Program-made: the position numbers and the translations under genes
Notes under the pieces: model-generated
Told to the model about the DNA's origin: nothing
Seen by the model: the letters and a program-made list of their open reading frames with translations, nothing else
Database searches by the model: none
Part shown: piece by piece, positions 1-8,958 of the stretch
Layout: the number at the start of each line of letters is the position of its first letter
How positions within the stretch are numbered: the first letter of the stretch is position 1
From: Actinomyces bowdenii
Lineage (GTDB): Bacteria; Actinomycetota; Actinomycetes; Actinomycetales; Actinomycetaceae
Length of the DNA: 64,000 nucleotides
Assembly (NCBI RefSeq): GCF_017592395.1
Contig: NZ_JAGFOU010000004.1
Coordinates: 87,839-151,838 of the forward strand
Reading direction: 5' to 3'

Positions 1-812
1 CCCGGCCCCTGATTGTGGAGGTGGGCCCGGGCAGCGGTGAGGCGCTCCTGGCCCATGCGGCCGCGCATCCGGGGGCGGACTACCTGGCCATCGAGGTCTG
101 GGAGACGGCGATCGCCCGGATGGTGGCCTCCATCGCCCGCCAGGGGCTGCGCAATGTGCGGGTCGTGCCCGCCGACGCCGCCCAGCTGCTGACCGCGGCC
201 CTGCCGGTGGCCTGCGCCAGCGAGGTGTGGGTCTTCTTCCCCGACCCCTGGCGCAAGCCCCGCCACCGCAAGCGGCGCCTGGTCACCGCCGCCTTCGCCG
301 ACTCGGTGGCGCGGGTGCTGCGCCCCGGCGGGGTGTGGCGCATGGCCACGGACTGGGCGGACTACGCCTGGCAGATGCGCGACGTCGTCGAGGAAGTCTC
401 CGCCCTGCCGGCCGGGCTGCGCCCCGACGCCACCCTGCCCTACTTCCGCCATGACGACGCCGGTGCGCGCGCGGAGCTGGGGGCGCGGACCGCCGAGGAG
501 GGCAGCCTGGGCAACGGCCCGGACCCCGGCTCGCCCTCGGGGGCGCGCGGCGGCTGGTGCGAGCGCTTCGCCGGCCGGGTGATGACCCGCTTCGAGCAGC
601 GCGGCCTGGAGGCCGGGCGCACGATCAGGGACCTGCGCGCGGTGCGCACCGAGGTGGCCTGGGAGCCCGAGCTGGGCGCCTCCATGCTCCAGCGCCTGGA
701 GGCCCAGCGGGCGGCCTGGGACGCCGCGGAGCGCGAGCCCTGGCGCCTGCGCGAGGCCGGCGCCATGGGGGGCCTGGACCCCGGGCGGCGGGGCCGGGGG
801 CCGGGGCGGTGA
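1..812 (+). CDS. trmB: tRNA (guanine-N7-)-methyltransferase, 5' end outside window
   Basis: SAM-dependent methyltransferase that makes m7G46 in the variable loop of tRNAs. The reading frame is open to base 1, so the N-terminus lies upstream. Visible are the SAM-binding glycine motif (VEVGPGSGEALL, near bases 15-50), the acidic strand end LAIEVW, and the family signature FFPDPWRKPRHRKRR, which contacts tRNA. The C-terminal half carries a Gly/Pro/Arg-rich tail. The stop codon overlaps the GTG start of hemW (GTGA), so the two are translationally coupled. Assignment is secure; only the true start is unknown. Confidence 0.93.
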   Translation, partial: RPLIVEVGPGSGEALLAHAAAHPGADYLAIEVWETAIARMVASIARQGLRNVRVVPADAAQLLTAALPVACASEVWVFFPDPWRKPRHRKRRLVTAAFADSVARVLRPGGVWRMATDWADYAWQMRDVVEEVSALPAGLRPDATLPYFRHDDAGARAELGARTAEEGSLGNGPDPGSPSGARGGWCERFAGRVMTRFEQRGLEAGRTIRDLRAVRTEVAWEPELGASMLQRLEAQRAAWDAAEREPWRLREAGAMGGLDPGRRGRGPGR

Positions 813-2125
813 GCCCGGCCCAGCCCCTGGGCCCGCCCCTGCCGGGCATGGGGGAGCTGCCGGGGCGGGCCGCCGCGCCCGCCCCCGGCGGCGGGGCCCG
901 CCCCTTCTCCGTCTACCTGCACGTCCCCTACTGCCGGGTGCGCTGCGGGTACTGCGATTTCAACACCTACACGAACCTGGACATGGGGCGGGGGGCCTCC
1001 GCCGAGGACTTCGTGGGGACCCTGGCGGGGGAGATGCGGGCGGCGCGCGCCGCCATGGACGCCGTGGGCCTGCCGCCGCGGCCCGCCCGGACCGTCTTCG
1101 TGGGAGGGGGGACGCCCACGATGCTGCCGGCCGGAGACCTGGTGGCCATGCTGGGGCTGGTGCGCGAGTGCTTCGGGCTGGCTCCGGGGGCGGAGGTGAC
1201 CACGGAGGCCAATCCCGACTCGGTGGATGAGGCCTCCCTGACGGCACTGGCCGAGGGCGGCTTCACGCGCGTGTCCTTCGGCATGCAGTCGGCCCTGCCC
1301 CATGTGCTGGCCGTCCTGGACCGCACCCATGCCCCCGAGCGGGTGCCGCAGGCGGTCGCCTGGGCCCGGCGCGCGGGGCTGAGCACCTCCCTGGACCTCA
1401 TCTACGGGGCGCCGGGGGAGTCGGTGGAGGACTGGCGCCGCTCCCTGGAGGCCGCGGTGGGCATCGGCCCGGACCACATCAGCGCCTACGCCCTGGTCAT
1501 CGAGGAGGGCACGCGCATGTGGTCCCAGGTGCGCCGGGGCGAGCTGCCCATGCCCCAGGACGACGACGAGGCCGCCAAGTACGAGCTGGCCGATGAGGTG
1601 CTCGCAGGCGCCGGCTACCAGTGGTACGAGATCTCGAACTGGGCGCGCCCGGGCCACGAGTGCCGGCACAACCAGGCCTACTGGCTCGACTGGGACTGGT
1701 GGGGGGCGGGTCCCGGCGCCCACTCCCACCTGGGGGATGCGCGCCTGTGGAACACCAAGCACCCGGTGGCCTGGGCCGGGCAGATCGCCTCAGGCCACCT
1801 GCCGGTGGCCGGGCACGAGGTCATCGACGCCGAGTCCCGCGAGCTGGAGCGGATCATGCTGGGCATCCGCCTGCGCCGGGGCATCGATCTGGCGGGGCTC
1901 GGCGCGGCGCCCGACGGTGGGCCGGCCCGCGGCATCGTCCGGGCCGGTGCTCCCGCGCAGCTCGCGATGGCGGCCGGGAGCGCTGCGCCGCACCTGTCGC
2001 CCGTCGTCGCAGACCTGCTCGCCGATGGGCTCCTGGAGCCGCGGGCCGCCCAGCAGGGCCGGGCCGTGCTCACCCTGCGCGGCCGCCTCATGGCCGACGC
2101 CGTCACCCGGGCCCTGAGCGGGTAG
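809..2125 (+). CDS. hemW: HemW-type radical SAM protein (heme chaperone, HemN-like)
   Basis: Radical SAM protein of the coproporphyrinogen III oxidase-like family. Members with a Cx3Cx2C cluster are HemW heme chaperones rather than oxidases. Residues Cys42, Cys46 and Cys49 (CRVRCGYC) form the 4Fe-4S site; GGGTPT and the TEANPDS segment follow as in the family, and the HemN C-terminal domain with the conserved HNQAYW element comes after. About 438 residues, normal for actinobacterial HemW. GTG 809 was chosen because it overlaps the trmB stop; the frame extends further upstream only as shadow of trmB. In actinobacteria this gene typically sits just upstream of hrcA-dnaJ, as here in broad terms. 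Confidence 0.93.
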   Translation: MSPAQPLGPPLPGMGELPGRAAAPAPGGGARPFSVYLHVPYCRVRCGYCDFNTYTNLDMGRGASAEDFVGTLAGEMRAARAAMDAVGLPPRPARTVFVGGGTPTMLPAGDLVAMLGLVRECFGLAPGAEVTTEANPDSVDEASLTALAEGGFTRVSFGMQSALPHVLAVLDRTHAPERVPQAVAWARRAGLSTSLDLIYGAPGESVEDWRRSLEAAVGIGPDHISAYALVIEEGTRMWSQVRRGELPMPQDDDEAAKYELADEVLAGAGYQWYEISNWARPGHECRHNQAYWLDWDWWGAGPGAHSHLGDARLWNTKHPVAWAGQIASGHLPVAGHEVIDAESRELERIMLGIRLRRGIDLAGLGAAPDGGPARGIVRAGAPAQLAMAAGSAAPHLSPVVADLLADGLLEPRAAQQGRAVLTLRGRLMADAVTRALSG

Positions 2126-2334
2126 CGGCCGCGCCAGCCGGCGGAGCCAGGGACAGGCCCCTGATCCCGCGTCGTGGCCCCAGCCGCCCATGGGGCCGGG
2201 GCCGACGGGAGCGCCTACCACCGCCAGCAGTAGGCAGGAGGGCCCCATGGCGCCCCGATCTCCTCAGTCCAGGATGCTCATGGATCCGGCATTCACCCGC
2301 GGTTGGGGCCTTACCTGTGGAAGAGTGATGGGCT

Positions 2335-3168
2335 ATGAGCACCTATCCACCCAACCCGCAGTACCCCGACCACGGCCAGCAGCCAGGTGACGGCCAATCC
2401 GGCTATGGCGCCCAGCAGCAGCCCGGCTACCCGCCCTACCCCGCGGGAGGAGCCGGCCAGCAGGGATATGCCGCCCAGCCCGGATACGGCGCGCCCGGCT
2501 ATGGCCCGCAGCCCGGCTACGGGGCGCCGGGGGTGCCGGTGGCGCCGCCCAGTGTCGGCGAGGCGCTGTCCTGGGCGTGGTCGGTCATCACCTCCAATGC
2601 CGCGGTCATCCTCGCGGGCTTCGGCCTGTGGACCCTGGTGATCGGGGTACTGAGCTTCCAGTTCGAGTACACCGTGAATAATGAGGAGGTCTCCTACGGC
2701 CTGGGCATCCCCTTCGGCCAGCCCATCGGCTATGTGCTGAATCTTCTCTCCACCATCGTCTTCGCCCACGTCGGCCTCAAGGCCGCCTCCGGACAGCGCG
2801 TGGCCTTCTCCGACTTCTTCACCTTCCCGAACCTGGGAGGGACCCTGATCGCAGCATTCCTGACCTGGCTGGCCGCCGGGGTGGGCACCCTGCTGTGCCT
2901 CATCCCCGGGATCATCGCGCTCTTCCTGCTCTACTTCTCCGTGTACGCCGCAGCGGACAGGGGCGTGGACGGCATCGAGGCCATGAGGATCTCCTGGCGG
3001 ACCCTGAGCGCCAATGTGGGGACCTACCTCCCCTTCGCCCTGGTGGGAACCGGCCTCTGGATCCTTGGTTCAGTGACCGTCATCGGCTGGGTGATCACCG
3101 TGCCGCTGGTCTCGCTGATGACCGCCTACGCCTACGTGCGCTCCCAGGGCCGCCAGGTGGCGGCCTGA
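2335..3168 (+). CDS. Gly/Tyr/Pro/Gln-rich integral membrane protein
   Basis: Unidentified membrane protein of 277 residues. Residues 1 to about 75 are a low-complexity cytoplasmic-type tail built of PGYG/QPGY repeats with almost no charge. Residues about 80-270 contain five or six hydrophobic segments (for example around VILAGFGLWTLVIG, GTLLCLIPGIIALFLL and LGSVTVIGWVITVPL) separated by short loops. The architecture resembles actinobacterial proteins with a glycerophosphodiester phosphodiesterase-type membrane domain or DUF4013-like region, but I cannot name a function. It is monocistronic, preceded by about 200 bases without a gene and followed by a strong hairpin. Confidence 0.8.
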   Translation: MSTYPPNPQYPDHGQQPGDGQSGYGAQQQPGYPPYPAGGAGQQGYAAQPGYGAPGYGPQPGYGAPGVPVAPPSVGEALSWAWSVITSNAAVILAGFGLWTLVIGVLSFQFEYTVNNEEVSYGLGIPFGQPIGYVLNLLSTIVFAHVGLKAASGQRVAFSDFFTFPNLGGTLIAAFLTWLAAGVGTLLCLIPGIIALFLLYFSVYAAADRGVDGIEAMRISWRTLSANVGTYLPFALVGTGLWILGSVTVIGWVITVPLVSLMTAYAYVRSQGRQVAA

Positions 3169-3178
3169 TCCCGCCGGT

Positions 3179-3220
3179 CCAGGGCGCCCGGCGCCGTCCT
3201 CGCAGCGTCGGGCGCCCTGG
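3179..3220 (+). terminator. Terminator-like hairpin after the membrane protein gene
   Basis: Perfect 12-bp inverted repeat (CCAGGGCGCCCG at 3179-3190 with its complement at 3209-3220), ten bases after the stop codon. There is no T tract, which is usual for intrinsic terminators in very GC-rich actinobacteria. Confidence 0.65.
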
Positions 3221-3328
3221 AGCGCGGCAGGCATCCCGCCCATCGGGCCGACGGCGCCGATCGGGCCTGACGATCACAGGGCGGGCGTAGTGTGGAGGCA
3301 GGAGCACTGATCGATCAAGGAGACAGTC

Positions 3329-4738
3329 ATGCACCTGCAATGGTGGTCCGTCCTCCCATTCGCAGCGATGCTGACCTGCATCGCCGTCCTCCCCCTCCTG
3401 CCCGCCACGGCCCACCGCTGGGAGCGGCGCTCGACCCAGCTGGGGGTGGCCCTGGCCCTGGGGCTGCCCGTGGCCGCCTGGATGTGGGTGGCCGGGGGCT
3501 GGCAGGTGGTCCTGGCCTCGGTGGTGGAGTACGGGCAGTTCATCACCCTCCTGCTGGCCCTGTTCGTCGTCTCCGGCGGGATCTTCCTCAAGGGCGACAT
3601 CCAGGCCACCCCGCGCAACAACACCGTCTTCCTGGCCGTGGGAGGCCTGGTGGCCTCCTTCGTGGGCACCACCGGCGCCGCCATGCTGCTCATCCGCCCC
3701 CTGCTGGCCACCAACCGGGAGCGGCGCTACCGGGTCCACACGGTGCTGTACACGATCTTCATCGTGGCCAACTGCGGGGGCCTGCTCACCCCCCTGGGCG
3801 ATCCGCCCCTGTTCCTGGGATTCCTGCGCGGAGTGCCCTTCACCTGGACCCTGTCACTGCTGCCGCAGTGGCTCTTCGTCAACTGCCTCCTGCTGCTGGG
3901 CTACTACGCCCTGGACTCCTACTACTACTCGCGCGAGCCGGTGGCCGCGGTGGAGGCCGATGACACCCAGATCGAGCCCCTGGGACTGCGCGGGGCCCTC
4001 AACTTCGCGTTCTTCGCCGTCATCATCGCCGCCGTCGCCCTGGCCCCCTCGGTGGACCTCCACGCCATCGAGTCCGGGCACGCCACGGCGGGGGACTGGC
4101 TGCCGCTGCGTGAGCTCATCATGCTCGCCGCGGCGGCCGGCTCCTACCTCCTGACCGACCGGGGCGTGCGCTTCGGGGACAACCAGTTCACCTGGGGGCC
4201 CATCGCCGAGGTGGCCACCCTGTTCATCGGGATCTTCCTGACCATGATCCCGGCCCTGCACTACCTGGACGAGGTCGCCGGGAGCCTGCCGCTGAACCGG
4301 ATCACCTTCTTCGTCCTGACCGGGGGACTGTCCTCGGTGCTGGACAACGCCCCCACCTACGCGACCTTCTTCGAGATGGCCGGGCAGGTGCCCCACCCCG
4401 GTGGCGCCACCGTGGCGGGCGTGCCCGAGGCCTACCTGGTGCCCATCTCCCTGGGCGCGGTGCTGTGCGGGGCGATCACCTACATCGGCAACGGCCCCAA
4501 CCTCATGGTCAAGGCCGTGGCGGAGGCCGACGGCGTGCAGATGCCCAGCTTCGGCTTCTACGTGCTGCGCGCCCTCCAGCACCTGGTCCCGGTCATCACC
4601 GCCATGGTGCTGCTGTTCATCGCCCAGGGCACGGTGTGGACGGCGCTGGGCGCGGTCCTGGTCCTGATCCTGGTGGGGCGCGACGCGCGGCTCATCGCGC
4701 GCTCCCGGCGCCTGGGCCTGGCCGCCCCCAAGGCCTGA
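3329..4738 (+). CDS. Sodium:proton antiporter, NhaD/CitMHS-like ion transporter family
   Basis: Polytopic cytoplasmic-membrane carrier of 469 residues with about eleven hydrophobic segments, spanning nearly the whole protein. Diagnostic stretches are GTTGAAMLLIRPLL, the segment NCGGLLTPLGDPPLFLGFLRG (key residues T-P-L-G-D-P) and its second-half counterpart YIGNGPNLMVKAVAE. This pseudo-symmetric pair is characteristic of the ion-transporter superfamily that includes NhaD antiporters and citrate carriers. The probable role is Na+/H+ exchange; substrate is inferred from family, not shown. A clear AAGGAG ribosome site precedes ATG 3329, and a TAGTGT hexamer near 3287 could be the -10 element. 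Confidence 0.85.
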   Translation: MHLQWWSVLPFAAMLTCIAVLPLLPATAHRWERRSTQLGVALALGLPVAAWMWVAGGWQVVLASVVEYGQFITLLLALFVVSGGIFLKGDIQATPRNNTVFLAVGGLVASFVGTTGAAMLLIRPLLATNRERRYRVHTVLYTIFIVANCGGLLTPLGDPPLFLGFLRGVPFTWTLSLLPQWLFVNCLLLLGYYALDSYYYSREPVAAVEADDTQIEPLGLRGALNFAFFAVIIAAVALAPSVDLHAIESGHATAGDWLPLRELIMLAAAAGSYLLTDRGVRFGDNQFTWGPIAEVATLFIGIFLTMIPALHYLDEVAGSLPLNRITFFVLTGGLSSVLDNAPTYATFFEMAGQVPHPGGATVAGVPEAYLVPISLGAVLCGAITYIGNGPNLMVKAVAEADGVQMPSFGFYVLRALQHLVPVITAMVLLFIAQGTVWTALGAVLVLILVGRDARLIARSRRLGLAAPKA

Positions 4739-4789
4739 GGAGGGCCCAGCGGCTCAGCGCCGCATATGGCATCGCGCCCCGCGCCCGCG

Positions 4790-4795
4790 TAGCCT
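4790..4795 (+). promoter_or_regulatory. -10 hexamer TAGCCT, leaderless start at 4802
   Basis: TAGCCT matches TAnnnT and lies six bases from the GTG start codon, with no ribosome-binding site between; same arrangement as fifteen other genes in this window. Confidence 0.55.
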
Positions 4796-4801
4796 GAGCA
4801 G

Positions 4802-5416
4802 GTGCAGCTGGGACACGTGATCCACAAGGTTCGTGACCTCGATCGAGCCGTGGCCGACTTCGAGGCCAGGGGATTCGCCGTGGAGTACGGCAGGGCGAAG
4901 AAGCCGTGCAACGCGCTCATCTACTTCTCCCACGGCCCCTACCTGGAGCTGCTGGCGCGCACGGGGATGCCGCCGCTCCTGGGACGCCTGCTCTCGCTGG
5001 GCCCCCGCGGAGGTGCGGCCCGCCGCTTCCTGTCCTGGGACCGCGGCCCTGAGGGCCTGTGCGGCCTGTGCCTGGAGGGCGATGACCGGGAGCTGAGGGA
5101 GGCGATGGCACTGCTGGGCGGCAAGGGCCTGCGCATCAGGACCAAGCGCGTGGACACCCATGCGCGGGAGCTGCGCTACGAGGCCTTCTTCCCCCAGGAC
5201 GTCGACCTGCCCTTCCTCATGAGCCACTTCAGCACCGATCCCCGGCCGCAGGGCTTCACCCACCCCAACGGGATCAGCGCCATCACCCGCGTCGCCTACC
5301 CGCTGCCTGCGAGTAAGCGCGACACCGTCCTCAGGCTCAGCGACGACCCGGGGCTCGAGCTCGTGGAGCCCGGAGGCGCCTTCACGATCGCCTTCGACGA
5401 CGGCAGCACCCTGTGA
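4802..5416 (+). CDS. VOC-superfamily (glyoxalase-like) protein
   Basis: Single-chain vicinal-oxygen-chelate fold protein of 204 residues. It begins with the characteristic LGHVIHKVRDLDRAVADFE strand-helix, in which a His is the usual first metal ligand, and continues with YFSHGPYLELLA. The second half (HPNGISAITRVAYPLPAS) is a degenerate repeat of the first. It resembles the 'glyoxalase-like' group of unknown substrate. GTG 4802 is the start because a TAGCCT hexamer ends exactly six bases before it, indicating a leaderless transcript. No operon partner. Confidence 0.8.
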   Translation: MQLGHVIHKVRDLDRAVADFEARGFAVEYGRAKKPCNALIYFSHGPYLELLARTGMPPLLGRLLSLGPRGGAARRFLSWDRGPEGLCGLCLEGDDRELREAMALLGGKGLRIRTKRVDTHARELRYEAFFPQDVDLPFLMSHFSTDPRPQGFTHPNGISAITRVAYPLPASKRDTVLRLSDDPGLELVEPGGAFTIAFDDGSTL

Positions 5417-5446
5417 GGGCGGGGGCGGTGCGCGCTGCTCGGGGCC

Positions 5447-6505
5447 TCAGCGCGTGCCGGGCGCGGTGACGAAGTCGATGAGCTCCTCCATGCGCCCCAG
5501 CAGGCTGGGCTCCAGGTCCTTGTAGGAGCGCACCGCCCCCAGGATCCGCTTCCAGCCCCGGGCGATATCGGCCTGGTCGGCATGCGGCCAGCCCAGGGCC
5601 TCCAGGGTGCCGTGCTTGATATCGGTGCCCCGCGGGATGTCCGGCCAGCGCTCCAGCCCCAGGCGCTCGGGCTTGACCGCCTGCCACACATCCACGTACG
5701 GGTGGCCCAGGACCAGCACGTCATCCCCGCCGGGCATGGCCCGCACCTGCTCGGCGATGCGCCACTCCTTGGAGCCGGCCACCAGGTGGTCCACGAGCAC
5801 GCCGGCCCGCCGCTGGGGGCTGGGGGCGAAGTCCTCCAGGACGGGGACCAGGTTGTCCACGCCGTCGAGCATGAGGACCACCACGCCCTCGTGCCGCAGG
5901 TCGTCGCCCCAGACCCTCTCGACCAGCTCGGCGTCGTGCCTGCCCTCCACCCAGATGCGCGAGGCGCGCGCCACCCGGGCCCGCTCGCCCTCCACCGCAT
6001 AGGAGCCCGAGGCCGTCAGCCGTCTCCCGGCGGCGCTGCGCGGCCCGGCCGGCGGGCGCCGTCGCGCCACCGGCGGGTCCAGGATCACCGGCCGTCCCTC
6101 GAACCAGAACCCCGGCCCCAGGGGGAAGGCCCGCCTGGTGCCGTGGCGGTCCTCCAGGACCACCAGGTGCTGCCCGCCGGACTTCTCCACCGCCACGGCC
6201 GCGCCCACGAAGCCGGTCCGGCGGTCCTCGACCACCATGCCCCGCGCCACGGGCATGCTCACCGAGGCGGGGCGCACCGCATGGGGGCCCTGCCGGTGCG
6301 GGTCGGCGGACAGCACATCCCCGCCGTAGCGGTCCGAGGACGACGGCGCCCGCGCCCCGCCCCGGGCCCCCCGCGTGTCCTGGCGCCCCTGCCCGCCCCG
6401 GGGGCTGTGCGGGGACTGGCCTGCGGACTGCTCGGCCCGGGCGCGCAGGGCGGCCCGGCGCGCTGCGGTGCTTCCGGGGACGGGCGGGCGGTAGGGCGTG
6501 TTCAC
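5447..6505 (-). CDS. DUF3097 family protein
   Basis: Actinobacteria-specific protein of unknown function, 352 residues. The family hallmark is a short N-terminal barrel-like region with RGMVVEDRRTGFVGA, LEDRHGTRRAFPLGPGFWFEG, followed by RIWVEGRHDAELVE and LMLDGVDNLVP. The middle portion (VEGRHDAELVERVWGDDLR, then a GVDN/LVDHLVAGSKE segment) resembles a Toprim-type fold; that reading is from family knowledge and is tentative. GTG 6505 is preferred over GTG 6514 because a TACCGT hexamer ends seven bases upstream of it. The N-terminal 60 residues are Arg/Ala-rich and poorly conserved. Convergent with the VOC gene. Confidence 0.83.
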   Translation of the reverse strand: MNTPYRPPVPGSTAARRAALRARAEQSAGQSPHSPRGGQGRQDTRGARGGARAPSSSDRYGGDVLSADPHRQGPHAVRPASVSMPVARGMVVEDRRTGFVGAAVAVEKSGGQHLVVLEDRHGTRRAFPLGPGFWFEGRPVILDPPVARRRPPAGPRSAAGRRLTASGSYAVEGERARVARASRIWVEGRHDAELVERVWGDDLRHEGVVVLMLDGVDNLVPVLEDFAPSPQRRAGVLVDHLVAGSKEWRIAEQVRAMPGGDDVLVLGHPYVDVWQAVKPERLGLERWPDIPRGTDIKHGTLEALGWPHADQADIARGWKRILGAVRSYKDLEPSLLGRMEELIDFVTAPGTR

Positions 6506-6569
6506 CCTCGGCACGGTAGGGGAACCTCACGGCATGCCACGGCCTGACCCGCCGGACCACGGCGTAGGA

Positions 6570-6596
6570 TGGCACTCACAGCCCCGGAGTGCTAAG
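6570..6596 (+). promoter_or_regulatory. CIRCE operator upstream of hrcA
   Basis: The right arm GAGTGCTAA (6588-6596) is the exact consensus half-site; the left arm ATGGCACTC (6570-6578) matches TTAGCACTC at seven of nine positions, and the 9-base spacer is standard. A TAGGAT hexamer (6566-6571) abuts the left arm, so HrcA bound here would block the hrcA-dnaJ promoter. Direct autoregulation under heat shock is the known role of this site. Confidence 0.92.
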
Positions 6597-6643
6597 CGCT
6601 GATCGACTCCTGGGCCCGGGCGCGAGGGAGGAAGGAGGCGCCC

Positions 6644-7753
6644 ATGGCCGATGACAGGCGCCTCAAGGTGCTCTCAGCGATCGTCACCGACTACGTGCGC
6701 AACCGCGAGCCGGTGGGCTCCAAGGCCCTGGCCGAGCGCTACCGGCTGGGCGTGTCACCCGCCACCATCCGCAACGACATGGCGGCCCTGGAGGACGAGG
6801 GCTACATCCTCCAGCCCCACACCTCCGCCGGGCGCGTGCCCACCGAGAAGGGCTACCGCCTCTTCGTCGACCAGGTGGCGCGCATCAAGCCCCTGTCGGC
6901 ACCCGAGCGCAACGCGATCACCGCCCTGCTGGAGGACGCCGTCGACCTGGAGCAGGTGGTGGCCCGCACCGTGCGGGCACTGGCCCAGCTCACCGGCCAG
7001 CTCGCCATCGTGGAGTACCCCAGCCTCAAGCTCGCGGCCCTCCAGCACCTGGAGCTGGTGGCGCTCAGCCCCACCCGGCTCCTGCTGGTCATCATCACCG
7101 ACACCGGCCGCGTCGAGCAGCGCACCATCGCCCCCGGCCACCCGGCCGCCGTGCCGCTGCAGCCCGAGGGCCCCGAGGCCATCGGGGCGCCCCACCTCAT
7201 CGACCCCGTGCTCCTGGACCGCCTGCGCACCCGGCTCAACACCGCCCTGGTGGGGCGCCGCGCCGCCGAGGCGGCCCCCATCCTGGCCTCCCTGGCCGAG
7301 CAGGCCCCCCGCGACGAGCGCCCCCTGCTCGAGGCCGTCGCCGAGGCCCTGGTCGAGGCCCTGAGCCCCGACGCCGAGGAGCGCCTCGTCGTCGCCGGCA
7401 CCGCCAACCTGGCCCGCTCCACCCCCGACTTCGCCTCCATCGGCCCCCTGCTCGACGCCATCGAGGAGCAGGTGGTGCTCCTGCGCCTGCTCAGCTCGCA
7501 GCAGGACCTCCGCCGGGAGGACGGCGAGGGAGTGCGCGTGAGCATCGGCTCGGAGAACCGCGACGACGCCCTGGCCGAGGCCTCCGTCGTGACCACCGTC
7601 TACGGCCCGCGCAGCGGCGAGGTGGTCGCCCACCTGGGCGTCATCGGGCCCACCCGCATGGACTACCCCGCCACCATGGCCGCCGTGCGCGCCGTGGCCC
7701 TCTACCTGTCCCGATTCCTGTCCCCTCCCGAGAGCCAGGACCCGGCCCCCTAG
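6644..7753 (+). CDS. hrcA: Heat-inducible transcriptional repressor HrcA
   Basis: Repressor of class I heat-shock genes that binds CIRCE; its activity depends on GroEL in characterised bacteria. 369 residues. The N-terminal winged helix includes VTDYVRNREPVGSKALAERY and SPATIRNDMAALEDEGYI, followed by QPHTSAGRVPTEKGYRLFVD, all classic HrcA motifs; the remainder is the GAF-like and dimerisation region. ATG 6644 follows a GGAGGAAGGAGG-type Shine-Dalgarno. A CIRCE site lies about 50 bases upstream. It is the first gene of a pair with dnaJ. Confidence 0.97.
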   Translation: MADDRRLKVLSAIVTDYVRNREPVGSKALAERYRLGVSPATIRNDMAALEDEGYILQPHTSAGRVPTEKGYRLFVDQVARIKPLSAPERNAITALLEDAVDLEQVVARTVRALAQLTGQLAIVEYPSLKLAALQHLELVALSPTRLLLVIITDTGRVEQRTIAPGHPAAVPLQPEGPEAIGAPHLIDPVLLDRLRTRLNTALVGRRAAEAAPILASLAEQAPRDERPLLEAVAEALVEALSPDAEERLVVAGTANLARSTPDFASIGPLLDAIEEQVVLLRLLSSQQDLRREDGEGVRVSIGSENRDDALAEASVVTTVYGPRSGEVVAHLGVIGPTRMDYPATMAAVRAVALYLSRFLSPPESQDPAP

Positions 7754-7807
7754 ACCGCGGCTCCGTGATCATCAGACCACCCAGAAGCAGATGAAGGAAC
7801 CCCTGAC

Positions 7808-8929
7808 GTGACCAACTACTATGAGGTGCTGGGCGTGAGCCGCGACGCCAGCGCCGAGGAGATCAAGAAGGCCTACCGCAAGAAGGCCCGCCAGCTGCAC
7901 CCCGACGTCGCCGGCCCCGGGCACGAGGAGGAGTTCAAGGAGGTCTCCACCGCCTACGAGGTCCTCTCCGATGCCGACAAGCGCCAGATGTACGACCTGG
8001 GCGGCGAGGACGCCCTGCGCGGCGGCGGCTTCAACGGTGGATTCGCGGGCGCGGACTTCGGCGACCTGGGCGGCATCTTCCAGTCCTTCTTCGGCGGCGC
8101 GGCCGGCGCCCGCGGACCCGCCTCGCGCGCCCGCCGGGGACAGGACTCCCTGGTGGCGGTCGAGGTCGAGCTCTCCGACGTCGCCTTCGGGGCCACCCGC
8201 ACCATCCCCGTGGACACCTACGCCACCTGCACCACCTGCGGGGGCTCATGCTGCGCCCCGGGCACCGAGCCCGTCACCTGCTCGCAGTGCAACGGCACGG
8301 GCTCCATCCAGCGCATGACCCGCACCCTGCTGGGCCAGGTGATGACCGCCTCGCCCTGCCCGGGCTGCCAGGGCTACGGCACCGTCATCGTCACCCCCTG
8401 CAAGGACTGCTCGGGGGAGGGGCGCAGGCACGTGCGCCAGGACCTGGAGGTCAGCATCCCGGCCGGGGTGTCCACCGGCACCCGCATCCGCATGTCGGGC
8501 CGCGGCGAGGCCGGCCCCGCCGGCGGCCCCCACGGCGACCTCTACCTGGAGATCCACGAGAAGCCCCACGAGTTCCTCGAGCGCGACGGCGACGACCTCT
8601 ACACCGAGCTGCGCGTGCCCATGACCGCCGCGGCCCTGGGCGCCTCCTTCACCCTCCAGACCCTCGACGGCGACCGGCAGGTCACCGTCAGGGCCGGCAG
8701 CCAGCCCGGCGACGAGGTCGTCCTCGACGGGCTGGGCGTGGGGCGCCTGCGCCGCAAGGGCCGCGGCGACCTGCACGTGTCCATCGTCGTGGAGACCCCC
8801 ACCCGCCTGGACGACAAGCAGCGCCAGCTCCTGGCCGAGCTGGCCCGCCTGCGCGGCGAGGACGACATCGCCCCCGCCAAGGACGAGGGCGTCATGGGCA
8901 AGCTCAAGGAGCGCTTCTCCGGGCGCTGA
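7808..8929 (+). CDS. dnaJ: Molecular chaperone DnaJ (DnaJ2-type)
   Basis: Hsp40 co-chaperone that stimulates DnaK. J domain at residues 1-70 with the HPD catalytic tripeptide (LHPDVAG), a G/F-rich region at about 75-110, four zinc-binding CxxCxGxG-type repeats at about 138-205, and the C-terminal substrate-binding region. The first repeat reads CTTCGGSC with Cys in place of the last Gly, which is common in the second DnaJ of actinobacteria, the copy linked to hrcA. 373 residues. GTG 7808 follows AAGGAA. Cotranscribed with hrcA; 54-base gap. Confidence 0.96.
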   Translation: MTNYYEVLGVSRDASAEEIKKAYRKKARQLHPDVAGPGHEEEFKEVSTAYEVLSDADKRQMYDLGGEDALRGGGFNGGFAGADFGDLGGIFQSFFGGAAGARGPASRARRGQDSLVAVEVELSDVAFGATRTIPVDTYATCTTCGGSCCAPGTEPVTCSQCNGTGSIQRMTRTLLGQVMTASPCPGCQGYGTVIVTPCKDCSGEGRRHVRQDLEVSIPAGVSTGTRIRMSGRGEAGPAGGPHGDLYLEIHEKPHEFLERDGDDLYTELRVPMTAAALGASFTLQTLDGDRQVTVRAGSQPGDEVVLDGLGVGRLRRKGRGDLHVSIVVETPTRLDDKQRQLLAELARLRGEDDIAPAKDEGVMGKLKERFSGR

Positions 8930-8933
8930 GCCG

Positions 8934-8955
8934 CCAGGGCCGCCCGGGGCCCTGG
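8934..8955. terminator. Bidirectional hairpin between dnaJ and yggS
   Basis: Perfect 8-bp stem CCAGGGCC / GGCCCTGG with a 6-base loop, in the 29-base gap between convergent genes. Confidence 0.6.
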
Positions 8956-8958
8956 CCC